NCBI GenBank assembly: GCA_052117325.1
Contig: JBQKJJ010000002.1
Length of the DNA: 64,000 bases
DNA from: CAG-964 sp902789345
GTDB lineage: Bacteria; Bacillota; Clostridia; Oscillospirales; Acutalibacteraceae
Direction: 5' to 3' (one strand)
Shown here: piece by piece, positions 24,772 to 33,491 of the stretch
Layout: the number at the start of each line of letters is the position of its first letter
Position numbering within the stretch: position 1 is the stretch's first letter
Notes under the pieces: generated by a model
What the model saw: the letters and a program-made list of their open reading frames with translations, nothing else
What the model was told of the DNA's origin: nothing
The model's database searches: none
Program-made: the position numbers and the translations under genes

Positions 24772-25047
24772 ATGGCAAAACAGGGAATGAACCGTATGGA
24801 CCGTACGCATACTCAGCCGCGTAATGAAGTGCCGCCTGTACCTGAAATTCAAGGGAAAGCAAAGCACGGAAAAAAGCGTGCGAATCCGATTATTGCAGGT
24901 ACAGAAGCACCTTCACTAAAGGTATATCATTCAGTGCCTACTTCAAAAGAGAAACCTATATCTTCGGTTTATGCCGCTATTGACAACGACCTTGCAAGAG
25001 ATAACCTTGAAAACGATATTACAGCGGCAGATTTACAGGATTTATAA
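24772..25047 (+). CDS. Small hydrophilic protein of unknown function
   Basis: I do not recognise this 91-residue protein. It has a clear GGGGTG ribosome binding site before the ATG and a good terminator after it, which support expression. The N-terminal half is basic and Pro/Gln/Arg-rich (MAKQGMNRMDRTHTQPRN), the middle is Lys-rich, and the C-terminus is acidic (NDLARDNLENDITAADLQDL). There is no signal peptide, membrane segment or cysteine. Such charge polarity suggests a largely disordered protein. It lies between a divergent AraC-type regulator and the Rieske oxidoreductase gene. Confidence 0.7.
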   Translation: MAKQGMNRMDRTHTQPRNEVPPVPEIQGKAKHGKKRANPIIAGTEAPSLKVYHSVPTSKEKPISSVYAAIDNDLARDNLENDITAADLQDL

Positions 25048-25051
25048 TTTT

Positions 25052-25086
25052 AAACACCATTTGAAGTTGTTTTCAAATGGTGTTTT
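25052..25086 (+). terminator. Terminator after the small gene
   Basis: ACACCATTTGA and TCAAATGGTGT form a perfect stem followed by TTTTTG. It sits 20 bases before the next start codon, so the Rieske oxidoreductase may depend on read-through or on its own promoter. Confidence 0.8.
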
Positions 25087-25103
25087 TGCAATAGGAGGAA
25101 TTT

Positions 25104-26402
25104 ATGAAATCAGTATGGCAAGAAACAGTTAATATTCCGGAGTTCCCCCGACTAAAGGGTGATATTAACACAGATGTGCTTATTATAGGCGGCGGTATGG
25201 CAGGAATTCTTACGGCATATTTTTTACACCAAAAGGGTGTAAAGTATGTTCTTGTGGAAAAGGACAGAATTTGCTCGGGAACAACCCAAAACACCACTGC
25301 AAAAATAACCTTTCAGCACGGTTTGGTTTATCAGAAAATTTTAAAAACCAAAGGGCTTGAACCCGCACAAAAATATTTGGAAATTAATAAGCGTGCACTA
25401 AAGAAGTATGAAGAGCTGTGTAAAAATGCAGAATGCGATTACGAAAGAAAAGATAACTTTGTATATTCTGCAGACAACCGACTTAAGCTTGAAAACGAAA
25501 TGAATGCGCTAATGAAAATCGGATATAACGCTGAATTTTGCGAAGATGTTTCTATTCCGATAAAAACCGTGGGTGCGGTGAAGTTTCCACACCAGGCACA
25601 ATTTAACCCTCTAAAATTTGTGGCGATAATAGCAAATGGACTAAACATATACGAAAATACCTTTGTGCGTGAAATGACAGAAAGCTCTGCAATTACCGAC
25701 TGCGGCAAAATCCACGCCAAAAAAATTGTTGCGGCAACCCATTTTCCATTTATAAACAAGCACGGCAGTTATTTTTTAAAATTATACCAGCACCGTTCTT
25801 ATGTTATAGCACTTGATAATGCACAACAGCTTAACGGAATGTATGTTGATGAAAACAGAAAGGGAAATTCCTTTAGAAATTACAAAAACTTTCTGTTGTT
25901 TGAGGGAGGAGGCCACCGTACAGGAAAAAGTGGCGGTAATTATAACGAACTGCGTACCCTTGCAAAAAGATTTTACCCCTACGCCAACGAAAAGTTTCAT
26001 TGGGCGGCGCAGGACTGTATGAGCCTTGACGACATACCCTATATAGGAAAATACTCAAAGCATACCCCAAATTTTTATGTAGCAAGCGGATTTAATAAAT
26101 GGGGAATGACAGGCTCCATGGTGTCGGCAATTATTATAAGTGATTTGCTGACTTTGGGAGCAAACGATTTTGCAGATGTTTTTAACCCTTCACGAAATAT
26201 TCTTACGCCACAGCTGTTAGTCAATGGGTTTGAGGCAACCAAAAACCTTCTTACAATTTCAGAAAAGAGGTGCCCTCACCTTGGCTGTGCATTAAAATGG
26301 AACAGTGCCGAACATTCGTGGGACTGCCCGTGTCACGGTTCTCGCTTTTCAGAAAAAGGAAAGGTTCTTGATAACCCTGCAAACGGCGACTTAAAGCTTT
26401 AA
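25104..26402 (+). CDS. FAD-dependent oxidoreductase with C-terminal Rieske [2Fe-2S] domain
   Basis: This 432-residue protein joins a DAO-family amine-oxidase-like flavin domain to a Rieske iron-sulfur domain. The FAD-binding dinucleotide fold is DVLIIGGGMAGILTAYFL near residue 25. The Rieske ligands are Cys390 and His392 (CPHLGC) and Cys408 and His411 (CPCHGS), all intact. The overall layout resembles Bacillus YhfW, whose substrate is not known. An electron path from the flavin to the cluster, or the reverse, is inferred. AGGAGG precedes the ATG. The Rieske part is short and ends right after NPANGDLKL, so the last strand may be trimmed. Confidence 0.88.
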   Translation: MKSVWQETVNIPEFPRLKGDINTDVLIIGGGMAGILTAYFLHQKGVKYVLVEKDRICSGTTQNTTAKITFQHGLVYQKILKTKGLEPAQKYLEINKRALKKYEELCKNAECDYERKDNFVYSADNRLKLENEMNALMKIGYNAEFCEDVSIPIKTVGAVKFPHQAQFNPLKFVAIIANGLNIYENTFVREMTESSAITDCGKIHAKKIVAATHFPFINKHGSYFLKLYQHRSYVIALDNAQQLNGMYVDENRKGNSFRNYKNFLLFEGGGHRTGKSGGNYNELRTLAKRFYPYANEKFHWAAQDCMSLDDIPYIGKYSKHTPNFYVASGFNKWGMTGSMVSAIIISDLLTLGANDFADVFNPSRNILTPQLLVNGFEATKNLLTISEKRCPHLGCALKWNSAEHSWDCPCHGSRFSEKGKVLDNPANGDLKL

Positions 26403-26461
26403 GCTTTTAATTACAAATATTTTTTAATCACCACCTACAGCCTGTTTTATACAAAACTAAA

Positions 26462-26500
26462 AGCCCTTTGAGAAAGGCATTATTCCTCTCTCAAAGGGCT
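26462..26500 (-). terminator. Terminator between convergent genes
   Basis: AGCCCTTTGAGA and TCTCAAAGGGCT form a 12-bp perfect stem. The minus strand continues TTTTAGTTTTG, so it fits best as the end of the XRE-type gene. Confidence 0.75.
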
Positions 26501-26547
26501 ATGTTGTTGTGAAGGTTCATCACATATTATTTTTTTGTCCAAAATAA

Positions 26548-27123
26548 TTATGTTGGAAATACAATAGACACTATAAGCATTATTACACCTATAGCAATTG
26601 CAATTGTGGCAATAATTCTGCTTAGACGCTTTGCAGATTCATTTTTCCTTACTGCAGTCAGTATTCCCGTTGAATAGAAAATAGTTGTAATTAAAGCACC
26701 TCCTACTAAACCGAACATAATTCCCATAATATAGTCATACACCGGAAGGTTGTCATTCTCCCCCACCGCCAGCATAATAAGCCCGCCAACCAATGAGCAT
26801 AAACCTATAATGCTGAATATTCTAAGTCTTTTTAACAGAACATTTTTCTCGTTGTCCGCATAGTCTGCAACTTTTGTCAGGGTTTCTTTTTCTTCCATAT
26901 TCATAATCTCGCCTTTCCTCTCTCCGTCAATAATTTCTCGGATGTCAACATCATAAAAATCTGCAAGCTCAACCAGTAAACTTAAATCAGGCATATTGCT
27001 GCCTGTTTCCCATCTGGAAATTGTCCTTGCCGAAACATTAAACTGCTCGGCAAGCTGTTCTTGTGTAAGCCCCTTTCCCTTTCTCAAATTTTTTAGAAAA
27101 GAGCCTATTTTCTTTTGGTCCAA
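26548..27123 (-). CDS. XRE-family regulator with C-terminal membrane helices
   Basis: This 191-residue protein has an N-terminal Cro/C1-type helix-turn-helix (about 7-62, LTQEQLAEQFNVSARTISRWETG) and three hydrophobic segments in the C-terminal half (about 101-121, 130-152, 168-188). Membrane-tethered XRE regulators are common in Firmicutes; targets and signals are usually unknown. The start is TTG, chosen because AAAGGAGG lies nearby. A promoter is seen about 190 bases upstream. A second regulator of the same layout lies at 28922-29338, on the other side of the D-lactate dehydrogenase gene. Confidence 0.85.
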   Translation of the reverse strand: MDQKKIGSFLKNLRKGKGLTQEQLAEQFNVSARTISRWETGSNMPDLSLLVELADFYDVDIREIIDGERKGEIMNMEEKETLTKVADYADNEKNVLLKRLRIFSIIGLCSLVGGLIMLAVGENDNLPVYDYIMGIMFGLVGGALITTIFYSTGILTAVRKNESAKRLSRIIATIAIAIGVIMLIVSIVFPT

Positions 27124-27504
27124 TGTTGTTACCTCCTTTCTATTGACAGAATATCAAATATTTGCCCTGTTAAACACGACACAAAGCGAGAAATGCCTTA
27201 TTTAACACACCCGACACAATATGTCCGGCTATAAAAAACCATATTTACTAATTAATTTTCCCAAAAAGGAATCATCAAACTTGGGTTACCACCCATTTCA
27301 TAAACATTTACATTATAACATTGGTAATATAAATGTCAATTTCAGTAAAATAACTTTGAAAAAACATCACATATTTTTCCTGTTGTGCCAGCATATTGTT
27401 TTGTTGTAGGTGATTTATTAGCACTGAAAGAAAACAATGTACAAAATTTAGCAAAGTATAAAAAGCCTCCCGGCGGCTAACCATATTAAAAAGGATGTGT
27501 TAAT
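27124..27504. other. Divergent intergenic region between XRE gene and ldh
   Basis: The 381 bases hold the XRE promoter (27312-27339) and an otherwise AT-rich stretch. No RNA structure stands out. A divergent promoter for ldh is expected but I could not place it with confidence. Confidence 0.4.
27312..27339 (-). promoter_or_regulatory. Putative promoter of the XRE-family gene
   Basis: TTGACA (27339-27334), a 16-base spacer and TATAAT (27317-27312) on the minus strand. It leaves a leader of about 185 bases. Confidence 0.55.
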
Positions 27505-28554
27505 ATGGAGCATATAGTTGCTTTTTTTGATACTAAGCCATATGACAAAGAATGGTTTAATAAACTGCCTCACCCGGGCATACGGTTTAAATATTTTGAA
27601 AATAAGCTAAACAGCGAAACGGCAAAGCTTGCCCTGGGCTGCGACGGTGTGGTGGCCTTTGTAAACGACACCATAGACTGCAACACCATAAAAAAGCTTT
27701 GCGATATGAATGTAGAGGTAATAGCCATGCGCTGTGCCGGCTACAACAACATAGACTTTAAGGCTGCTTATGAAAAAATAACAGTAATGCGTGTGCCGGG
27801 TTATTCCCCGAATGCCGTTGCCGAATATACAATGGCACTGTTGCTTACACTTAACAGAAAGACTCACAAAGCATATAACCGAACCAGAGATTATAACTTC
27901 TCACTTGTTCGCCTTACGGGCTTTGACCTAAAGGGAAAAACAATAGGCGTGATAGGCACAGGCAAAATCGGAAGGGAATTTATTGATATTTGCCGGGGCT
28001 TTAAAATGAATATACTGGCATACGACCCCTACCCTGTGCAAAACAGCGACATAACCTACGCCGACCTTGAAACAATTTTTAAGGAGAGCCATATAATATC
28101 ACTGCACTGCCCCCTTACAAAAGAGAGCTACCACCTTATAAATAAAGATTCCATTAAGCAAATGAAAGACGGAGTTATTATTTTAAACACCTCAAGAGGT
28201 GCTATTATAGAAAGTCAGGCACTTTTGCAAGGGCTAAAGGATAAAAAAATAGGCGGTGCCGCACTGGATGTTTACGAGGAGGAAACAGCCTTTTTCTATG
28301 AGGACTATTCCGAGGATATAATCAATGACGATGTTTTGTCCCTTTTGGTTTCTATGCCCAATGTTATTGTTACCTCTCACCAGGCTTTTTTAACAAACGA
28401 GGCCCTGCGCAACATTGCACAAACCACCATTGACAATTTACAGGCATATTTTAACGATAAACCTCTTACCAACGAAATATGCTACAAGTGTGGCTCTGAC
28501 GATGTTACCGGCAACTGCCCAAAGCGCAAATGCAGTAAAAGCAGTGCAAAATAA
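27505..28554 (+). CDS. D-2-hydroxyacid dehydrogenase (fermentative D-lactate dehydrogenase type) with Cys-rich tail
   Basis: This NAD-dependent enzyme probably reduces pyruvate to D-lactate. The 349-residue protein has AMRCAGYNNIDF (with the Arg-containing substrate loop), the NAD fold TIGVIGTGKIGREF, LHCPLTKESYHLI, ILNTSRGAIIES and SHQAFLTNEA with the catalytic His. These match the LdhA branch of the family. Unlike usual members it ends in an extra segment with four cysteines, Cys326, Cys329, Cys338 and Cys343, arranged CxxC-x8-C-x4-C, which could bind zinc. AAAGGATG precedes the ATG. Confidence 0.88.
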   Translation: MEHIVAFFDTKPYDKEWFNKLPHPGIRFKYFENKLNSETAKLALGCDGVVAFVNDTIDCNTIKKLCDMNVEVIAMRCAGYNNIDFKAAYEKITVMRVPGYSPNAVAEYTMALLLTLNRKTHKAYNRTRDYNFSLVRLTGFDLKGKTIGVIGTGKIGREFIDICRGFKMNILAYDPYPVQNSDITYADLETIFKESHIISLHCPLTKESYHLINKDSIKQMKDGVIILNTSRGAIIESQALLQGLKDKKIGGAALDVYEEETAFFYEDYSEDIINDDVLSLLVSMPNVIVTSHQAFLTNEALRNIAQTTIDNLQAYFNDKPLTNEICYKCGSDDVTGNCPKRKCSKSSAK

Positions 28555-28591
28555 CCTTCACCGCTTTTTATATTTACAAATAAATAGTATC

Positions 28592-28627
28592 AAAAAAACC
28601 AGGCACTTTGCAGTGTCTGGTTTTTTT
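28592..28627 (+). terminator. Terminator after the dehydrogenase gene
   Basis: AAAAAACCAGGCACT pairs with AGTGTCTGGTTTTTT around loop TTGC, with a long T-run. Confidence 0.9.
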
Positions 28628-28655
28628 ATAATCATTTTTAGCTTTTAAATAAATT

Positions 28656-28875
28656 TTATATACAGGAATCGTAAAATAAGACAATATCCTTAAACAGCTT
28701 TTTGTCAAGCAAGTCATTCCAAACTTTTCTGTCAAGATTTTTATTGATGTATTCTTCCTTTTCATCCGGCGAAACGCCAAAGGTACCAAAGTTCGGAGGA
28801 TTTGTTAAACCCGGAAAGGGAAACCACGCCCTTTAGCTCCGGGTGGAAATTCAGCACACTTGTTACAGCATAAAG
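28656..28875 (-). pseudogene. Degraded coding remnant, possibly of an alpha/beta hydrolase
   Basis: Minus-strand reading gives LYAVTSVLNFHPELKGVV then SLSGFNKSSEL, which resembles the region after the nucleophile elbow of alpha/beta hydrolases. The frame then breaks; in the next frame GTFGVSPDEKEEYINKN continues to FKDIVLFYDSCI and a stop at 28656-28658. There is no start codon with a ribosome binding site and no GxSxG motif, so the 5' part is lost. The second piece may come from the same gene or another one. Confidence 0.45.
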
Positions 28876-28921
28876 TAATTAAGAAAAGCCCGGGTACATA
28901 AGGCCACGGAGAAAATACACC

Positions 28922-29338
28922 TTAGCCTACACATCCGTAAAGGTTTCGTCCAAACTCATAAAACATCTGATTCCACTGGGGGTAAACTGCAATAATAAGA
29001 ATAACCAAAATTACAATCGCCCCTGCGGTAATAATCTTTTTCTGTAAACTTTTACGCCTTATTTTTTCTGCAACAAGCATTTGATTAAGCTTTTCAAGCT
29101 CCAATGCAATGCCGGTAAGGGGAGAAATATCGTTATTTTCGGCAACCTCCTCACCTAAAAGATCACTTACAGACACATTAAGAATATCCGCAATTTTCAT
29201 AAGCATTTCTGCATCAGGTACGGACAAACCCTGTTCCCATTTTGAAACAGTTTGCCTTACAACATTTAGCTGTAAAGCAAACTGCTCCTGAGTAAGTCCT
29301 TTGTTTTTTCTAAGACGCTTTAAATTTTCGTTTAGCAT
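28922..29338 (-). CDS. XRE-family regulator with one C-terminal membrane helix
   Basis: This 138-residue protein has a Cro/C1 helix-turn-helix at about 2-62 (LTQEQFALQLNVVRQTVSKWEQG), a coiled linker (about 75-105) and one transmembrane helix (about 105-125). I chose the ATG at 29336-29338, which follows GGGAGG at good spacing, over an upstream in-frame start. It resembles many short membrane-tethered regulators in clostridia. Its signal is unknown. Confidence 0.85.
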   Translation of the reverse strand: MLNENLKRLRKNKGLTQEQFALQLNVVRQTVSKWEQGLSVPDAEMLMKIADILNVSVSDLLGEEVAENNDISPLTGIALELEKLNQMLVAEKIRRKSLQKKIITAGAIVILVILIIAVYPQWNQMFYEFGRNLYGCVG

Positions 29339-29472
29339 AATACTGCCTCCCTTTTTGCTGTTGTCAACCATATTTTATCATTTTTAGCTGTCATCAGCCA
29401 GCAACGCAAAGTAACATTTGTAAAAAAGCAGGCAACGCCGTGCAACATTTGTATGTAGTCGGCGGATTTCTC

Positions 29473-29652
29473 TTATTTCTCTTCAAAAATTAAATCAATA
29501 GCAAGGGTTTTTCCGCTTGGTCCAAACTTTACCGGAACAAAGCCTACATATTTATAGCCCTTGCTTGTGTACTCGTCTATAATCTCTCGGTGACCGTTTA
29601 ATTCTGAATTTGTTGCTCTTTTATTGTCGTATTCAAATCTTACATACTTCAT
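29473..29652 (-). CDS. Small DUF4177-like protein
   Basis: This 59-residue protein starts after AAAGGAG. It begins MKYVRFEYDNKRATNSELN and continues through EIIDEYTSKGYKYVGFVPV to IDLIFEEK. The pattern of a first strand, a helix, a GYKYVGFVP turn and a last strand fits the DUF4177 group (MKYEYK start, GWELVxVxP centre). The function of that family is unknown. It lies upstream of the XRE gene on the same strand but 134 bases away. Confidence 0.65.
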   Translation of the reverse strand: MKYVRFEYDNKRATNSELNGHREIIDEYTSKGYKYVGFVPVKFGPSGKTLAIDLIFEEK

Positions 29653-29810
29653 ATTGAAAGCTCCTTTAATTATTTTACATTTTGTTTATAGGCTAATCAT
29701 ATACATTAGTTAGTGCATTACCTGACATACATATTAATATTACTGGCAACAGTGCTTAACTATAAGCTCATTATAACTATTTATTCGTTTAAAGTCAATT
29801 TGTTTTGTAT

Positions 29811-29859
29811 AAAATAGCCATCCATCTTTACATTTTACAGTAAATCGGATGGCTATTTT
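29811..29859 (-). terminator. Terminator after the GtrA gene
   Basis: AAAATAGCCATCC and GGATGGCTATTTT form a 13-bp perfect stem with a 23-base loop. The rest of the gap from 29653 to 29992 holds nothing I recognise. Confidence 0.7.
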
Positions 29860-29992
29860 CCAGACTGATTAGGTCATTGTCTATACATAAATTAACCTAA
29901 AACAAAATGAACAATCAGTTTAACCACAGTCTTAACGCTGTAATATTCAGACTAATTATCCAAAAATATTCGGTTTTGTACCTACTAAAACC

Positions 29993-30511
29993 TTATTTTG
30001 CAGTTTTACTCTCAACAGCTTCAGAATCGGATTTGTCCTTACCTGACGGCTCTGACTTTTCTTTAAAGGCAAAAAATCTTTGACCAATGTAGTTACAGGC
30101 AACGAACAAGCAGCTGCCTATTATCATAGAAGCATTTGAAGCAAAGGTTTCTACGCTCCAGCCAAACATTGTAATGCTGTTTGCTGTGCAAATGTAATTT
30201 GTAAGGGGAATGGCTATTCCGTATGCAATTAAATAGCACACAGCTATATTCAGGGCAAAGCGGATAACAGGCTTCCAGCCCTTTTCTTTATTTTTAAAGG
30301 TAAAGTACTTATTAAGGAAATAGCTCATAATGCTGGCAAGAAAATACGAAACGCCAGAGGCTATCCAAGTGCCTGTTGCGCCCATTGAGCTAAGAGGCGT
30401 ACAGTTAAACAGTACAAACTGCAAACCTGTACCCACTATAGTGTTAATAATACCAACAAGTATAAATTTCCAGAACTTTATGTCAAAAAACTGTTTTAAA
30501 AAATTACCCAT
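29993..30511 (-). CDS. GtrA-family membrane protein
   Basis: This 172-residue protein has four predicted membrane helices (about 10-30, 42-65, 78-100, 125-147) and the family stretches FILVGIINTIVGTGLQF and SYFLNKYFTFK. GtrA proteins are thought to flip or help flip polyprenyl-linked sugars made by a partner glycosyltransferase. The partner is the gene immediately upstream. The ATG at 30509-30511 follows AGAGGAAA and is preferred over a TTG seven codons earlier. Confidence 0.87.
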   Translation of the reverse strand: MGNFLKQFFDIKFWKFILVGIINTIVGTGLQFVLFNCTPLSSMGATGTWIASGVSYFLASIMSYFLNKYFTFKNKEKGWKPVIRFALNIAVCYLIAYGIAIPLTNYICTANSITMFGWSVETFASNASMIIGSCLFVACNYIGQRFFAFKEKSEPSGKDKSDSEAVESKTAK

Positions 30512-30524
30512 AATTTCCTCTCGA

Positions 30525-31751
30525 TTATTCAAAATAACTTAGGTCATATTCTACCTTTTCAGGCTCCTGCTCTGCCTCTGTGTTGTTGGAGTCTGTATTT
30601 TCTGCTGTATTGTCAGGGGCTGTGTTTTCCTCTGTGGTTTTTTCACTGTGGGTTTCAGACGGCGTGTCCGATTTTTCGGCAGCTTCTGTTTTATCCTCTT
30701 CGGCAGATTTTTCAACAGCAGCATTTGTCTTTTCTGTTTGCTTGTGCTGTAAATTTTTGTTTTTATCTGCGGTGTTTTTTACTTCTTTTACATTGCTTTT
30801 TTCAGTAGGTACAGACTGCGCCGCACTGTAATTTGTATCCTTTACAATAAATATAGGACGGTGCTTGCTTTCCAGATAGATACGGCTTATGTATTCGCCT
30901 AAAATACCGATAGAAAGCTCGATAATTCCCCCTAAGAACAAAACTGCACAAAGAGTAGTAACATAGCCCGGCACTGCCACACCAAAAATTAAGGTTTGAA
31001 TAAGCGTAACAATTATATATATAAATGCAATTAGAGAAATAACAGAGCCTGCCGCCGCAAGCCACCTTAGCGGCGCTACCGTAAAGGACGCAAAACCGTC
31101 TATGGCATACTTAAACAGTCCCCAAAAGTTCCACTTGGTTGTACCTATGGCACGCTCTACATTTTCGTAAGGAATCCACTTTGTATCGTAACCTACCCAG
31201 CAGAAAAGTCCCTTTGAAAATCTTTGAACCTCGCTTAAGGATACTACCGAATCAACCATCTGTCTGGTCATCATTCTGTAGTCAACTGCACCGTAAGGCA
31301 TTTGAACATCAGAGATTTTGTTGCTTATTTTATAGAAGCTTTGTGAAAACAAGCTGCGTATTTTAGACTCGCCCTCTCTTGTAGTCCTGCGTGCGGCACA
31401 ACAGTCATAGCCCTCCTCCATAGCTTTACACATATCTATAAGCATTTTAGGCGGGTGCTGTAAATCTGCGTCCATTACAACAACATAGTCGGCTGTGGAA
31501 TATTTTAAGCCGGCATACATTGCAGATTCCTTTCCAAAATTTCTTGAGAAAGATATATATTTTACATTACTGTATTGCTTTGCCAAATTTTTCATAACGG
31601 TATAGGTTCCGTCCTTACTGCCGTCATTAACTAGTATAAACGAAAAACTATAACCCTCTATAGTTTCAATAACCTTAGTGGTTTCTCTTACAAAAACCGC
31701 CAAACCCTCTTCTTCATTGTAGCAGGGTACAACCAATTCAACTGTTTTCAT
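30525..31751 (-). CDS. GT2 polyprenyl-phosphate glycosyltransferase with a long acidic tail
   Basis: This 408-residue membrane enzyme likely transfers a sugar from a nucleotide sugar to a polyprenyl phosphate (GtrB/DPM1 type). The GT2 catalytic domain covers about 1-230: ELVVPCYNEEEGL, VNDGSKDGT, DADLQHPP (the metal-binding Asp motif) and the YRMMTR/QRFSKG region. Two transmembrane helices follow (about 234-258, 266-290). After RPIFIVKDT comes a tail of about 105 residues rich in Glu, Thr, Asn and Lys, ending VEYDLSYFE, which is not part of the usual family. The ATG at 31749-31751 follows AGAGG. It forms a pair with the GtrA gene 13 bases downstream. Confidence 0.88.
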   Translation of the reverse strand: MKTVELVVPCYNEEEGLAVFVRETTKVIETIEGYSFSFILVNDGSKDGTYTVMKNLAKQYSNVKYISFSRNFGKESAMYAGLKYSTADYVVVMDADLQHPPKMLIDMCKAMEEGYDCCAARRTTREGESKIRSLFSQSFYKISNKISDVQMPYGAVDYRMMTRQMVDSVVSLSEVQRFSKGLFCWVGYDTKWIPYENVERAIGTTKWNFWGLFKYAIDGFASFTVAPLRWLAAAGSVISLIAFIYIIVTLIQTLIFGVAVPGYVTTLCAVLFLGGIIELSIGILGEYISRIYLESKHRPIFIVKDTNYSAAQSVPTEKSNVKEVKNTADKNKNLQHKQTEKTNAAVEKSAEEDKTEAAEKSDTPSETHSEKTTEENTAPDNTAENTDSNNTEAEQEPEKVEYDLSYFE

Positions 31752-31923
31752 TGCTGTCAACCTCTTTTTCATATTGTTTTTTTATTATAACAAACTTTCT
31801 TAAATAAATAAAGCATAATGTATTTTTTATTTATTAATTTCTGTATAAATTCTTAAATAAGACCTAAATTTATCCAACTTAGGCATAAAAATTGAAACCG
31901 CAACATAAAACAAAGTATATTAA

Positions 31924-31952
31924 TTGAAAATTTTACAGGGGTATGATAAAAT
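31924..31952 (+). promoter_or_regulatory. Putative promoter of the alanine symporter gene
   Basis: TTGAAA (31924-31929), 17 bases and TAAAAT (31947-31952). The start codon is 40 bases further on. Confidence 0.6.
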
Positions 31953-31991
31953 TATAACATATTTTTAAACATTTTTTGGGGAAGTGAGCAT

Positions 31992-33422
31992 ATGGACTTT
32001 AACGCAATTTTAAATGCCGTCAGTGACTTTTTGTGGGGCTGGCCTATGATTATTTTACTGCTTGGCACGCACCTGTTTATGACAATACGAACAGGCTTTA
32101 TTCAGAAGAAACTATTTACGGGAATTAAGCTTTCTGTAAAAAAAGACCCTGCTACCCACGGCGACATAAGCCAGTTTCAGGCTTTAACAACCGCCCTTGC
32201 CTCTACTATAGGTACAGGTAACATTGTAGGTGTAGGTACGGCTATAGCACTGGGTGGCACAGGTGCTGTTTTATGGTGCTGGCTGACAGGCATACTGGGC
32301 ATTGCCACAAAATACGCAGAGTCACTTATAGGCGTAAAATACCGTGTAAAAGCCAAAGACGGCTCTATGGTAGGCGGCGCTATGTACGCCCTTGAAAGGG
32401 GCTTAAACCTAAAGTGGCTTGCCGTAATATTTGCACTTTTTGCGGCTTTCGCCTCATTTGGAATAGGCAACGGCGTACAGGTAAACGCTATTGCAAACAT
32501 ATTTAATCAGGCGTTTACACCTGACGGCGGCTACCAGATTAACATATTTGGTCAGAACTTTGACATTGTAGGCGTTATATGCGGCGTTGTTATTGCCATA
32601 CTGGTAGGAGTTGTACTGTACGGCGGAGTTAAGTCAATATCAAAGGTTTGCGAAAAGCTGGTTCCCTTTATGGCTGTTTTATATGTGCTGGGCTGTATTT
32701 ACATACTTGTTTACAACCACCAATATATTGTGCCAGCTATAGTAGACATTGTTCAGTCTGCTTTTTCAATACAATCCGCTGTAGGCGGTGCTATAGGCGG
32801 CGGTATGATGATGGCGTGCCGCTACGGTATAGCAAGAGGTTTGTTTTCTAACGAATCCGGTATGGGCTCTGCCCCTATAGTTGCGGCTGCCGCACAAACA
32901 AGAAACCCTGTAAGGCAGGCTCTTATCTCCTCTACAGGCACCTTTTGGGACACTGTTGTTGTATGCCTTATGACAGGTCTTGTACTTGTAAGCAGTATAC
33001 AGGCAAACCCTGAAATAAGCATTTCAGGCAACGGCGGCGACCTTACATTTAAGGCTTTCAGCCAAATTCCGTATGTTGGTGTAGCGATTATTGTTGTAGG
33101 AATTGTACTGTTTGCCTTCTCAACAATTCTTGGCTGGGCGTACTACGGCGAACGCTGTGTAGTATATTTGGTAGGAACAAAAGCACTAAAGTTTTACAGA
33201 CTGCTGTTTGTTCTGTTTGTACTTGCATCACCGCTAATCAGTCTTGACGCCGTGTGGACATTGGCAGACATACTGAATGCATTAATGGCAATACCAAATA
33301 TTATAGCTATATGGCTGTTGAATAAGGTTATAGCCGACGAAACAAGACATTATTTAGGACACCTTGATGAAATAGACAGAACGCCTATACCTACTATAGA
33401 CAAAAGCTACAAAGGTATTTAA
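31992..33422 (+). CDS. Alanine/glycine:cation symporter family (AGCS) transporter
   Basis: This 476-residue integral membrane protein imports alanine or glycine with sodium or protons. AGCS signatures are clear: FQALTTALASTIGTGNIVGVGTAIALGG and RGLFSNESGMGSAPI. About ten hydrophobic helices can be counted. The N-terminal LNAVSDFLWGWPMIILLLGTHLFMTIRTGF is the standard start. It stands alone between a promoter and a hairpin. Confidence 0.93.
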   Translation: MDFNAILNAVSDFLWGWPMIILLLGTHLFMTIRTGFIQKKLFTGIKLSVKKDPATHGDISQFQALTTALASTIGTGNIVGVGTAIALGGTGAVLWCWLTGILGIATKYAESLIGVKYRVKAKDGSMVGGAMYALERGLNLKWLAVIFALFAAFASFGIGNGVQVNAIANIFNQAFTPDGGYQINIFGQNFDIVGVICGVVIAILVGVVLYGGVKSISKVCEKLVPFMAVLYVLGCIYILVYNHQYIVPAIVDIVQSAFSIQSAVGGAIGGGMMMACRYGIARGLFSNESGMGSAPIVAAAAQTRNPVRQALISSTGTFWDTVVVCLMTGLVLVSSIQANPEISISGNGGDLTFKAFSQIPYVGVAIIVVGIVLFAFSTILGWAYYGERCVVYLVGTKALKFYRLLFVLFVLASPLISLDAVWTLADILNALMAIPNIIAIWLLNKVIADETRHYLGHLDEIDRTPIPTIDKSYKGI

Positions 33423-33432
33423 ATAGGCATAT

Positions 33433-33491
33433 AAGGGTACATCTTGCAAAAAACGCCAACTTTAGGCGAACATTTTGTAGGATGTACCCTT
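33433..33491 (+). terminator. Long hairpin after the symporter gene
   Basis: AAGGGTACATC and GATGTACCCTT pair perfectly at the base of a long imperfect hairpin. The T-tract (ACTTTTGTA) is modest. Confidence 0.6.
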
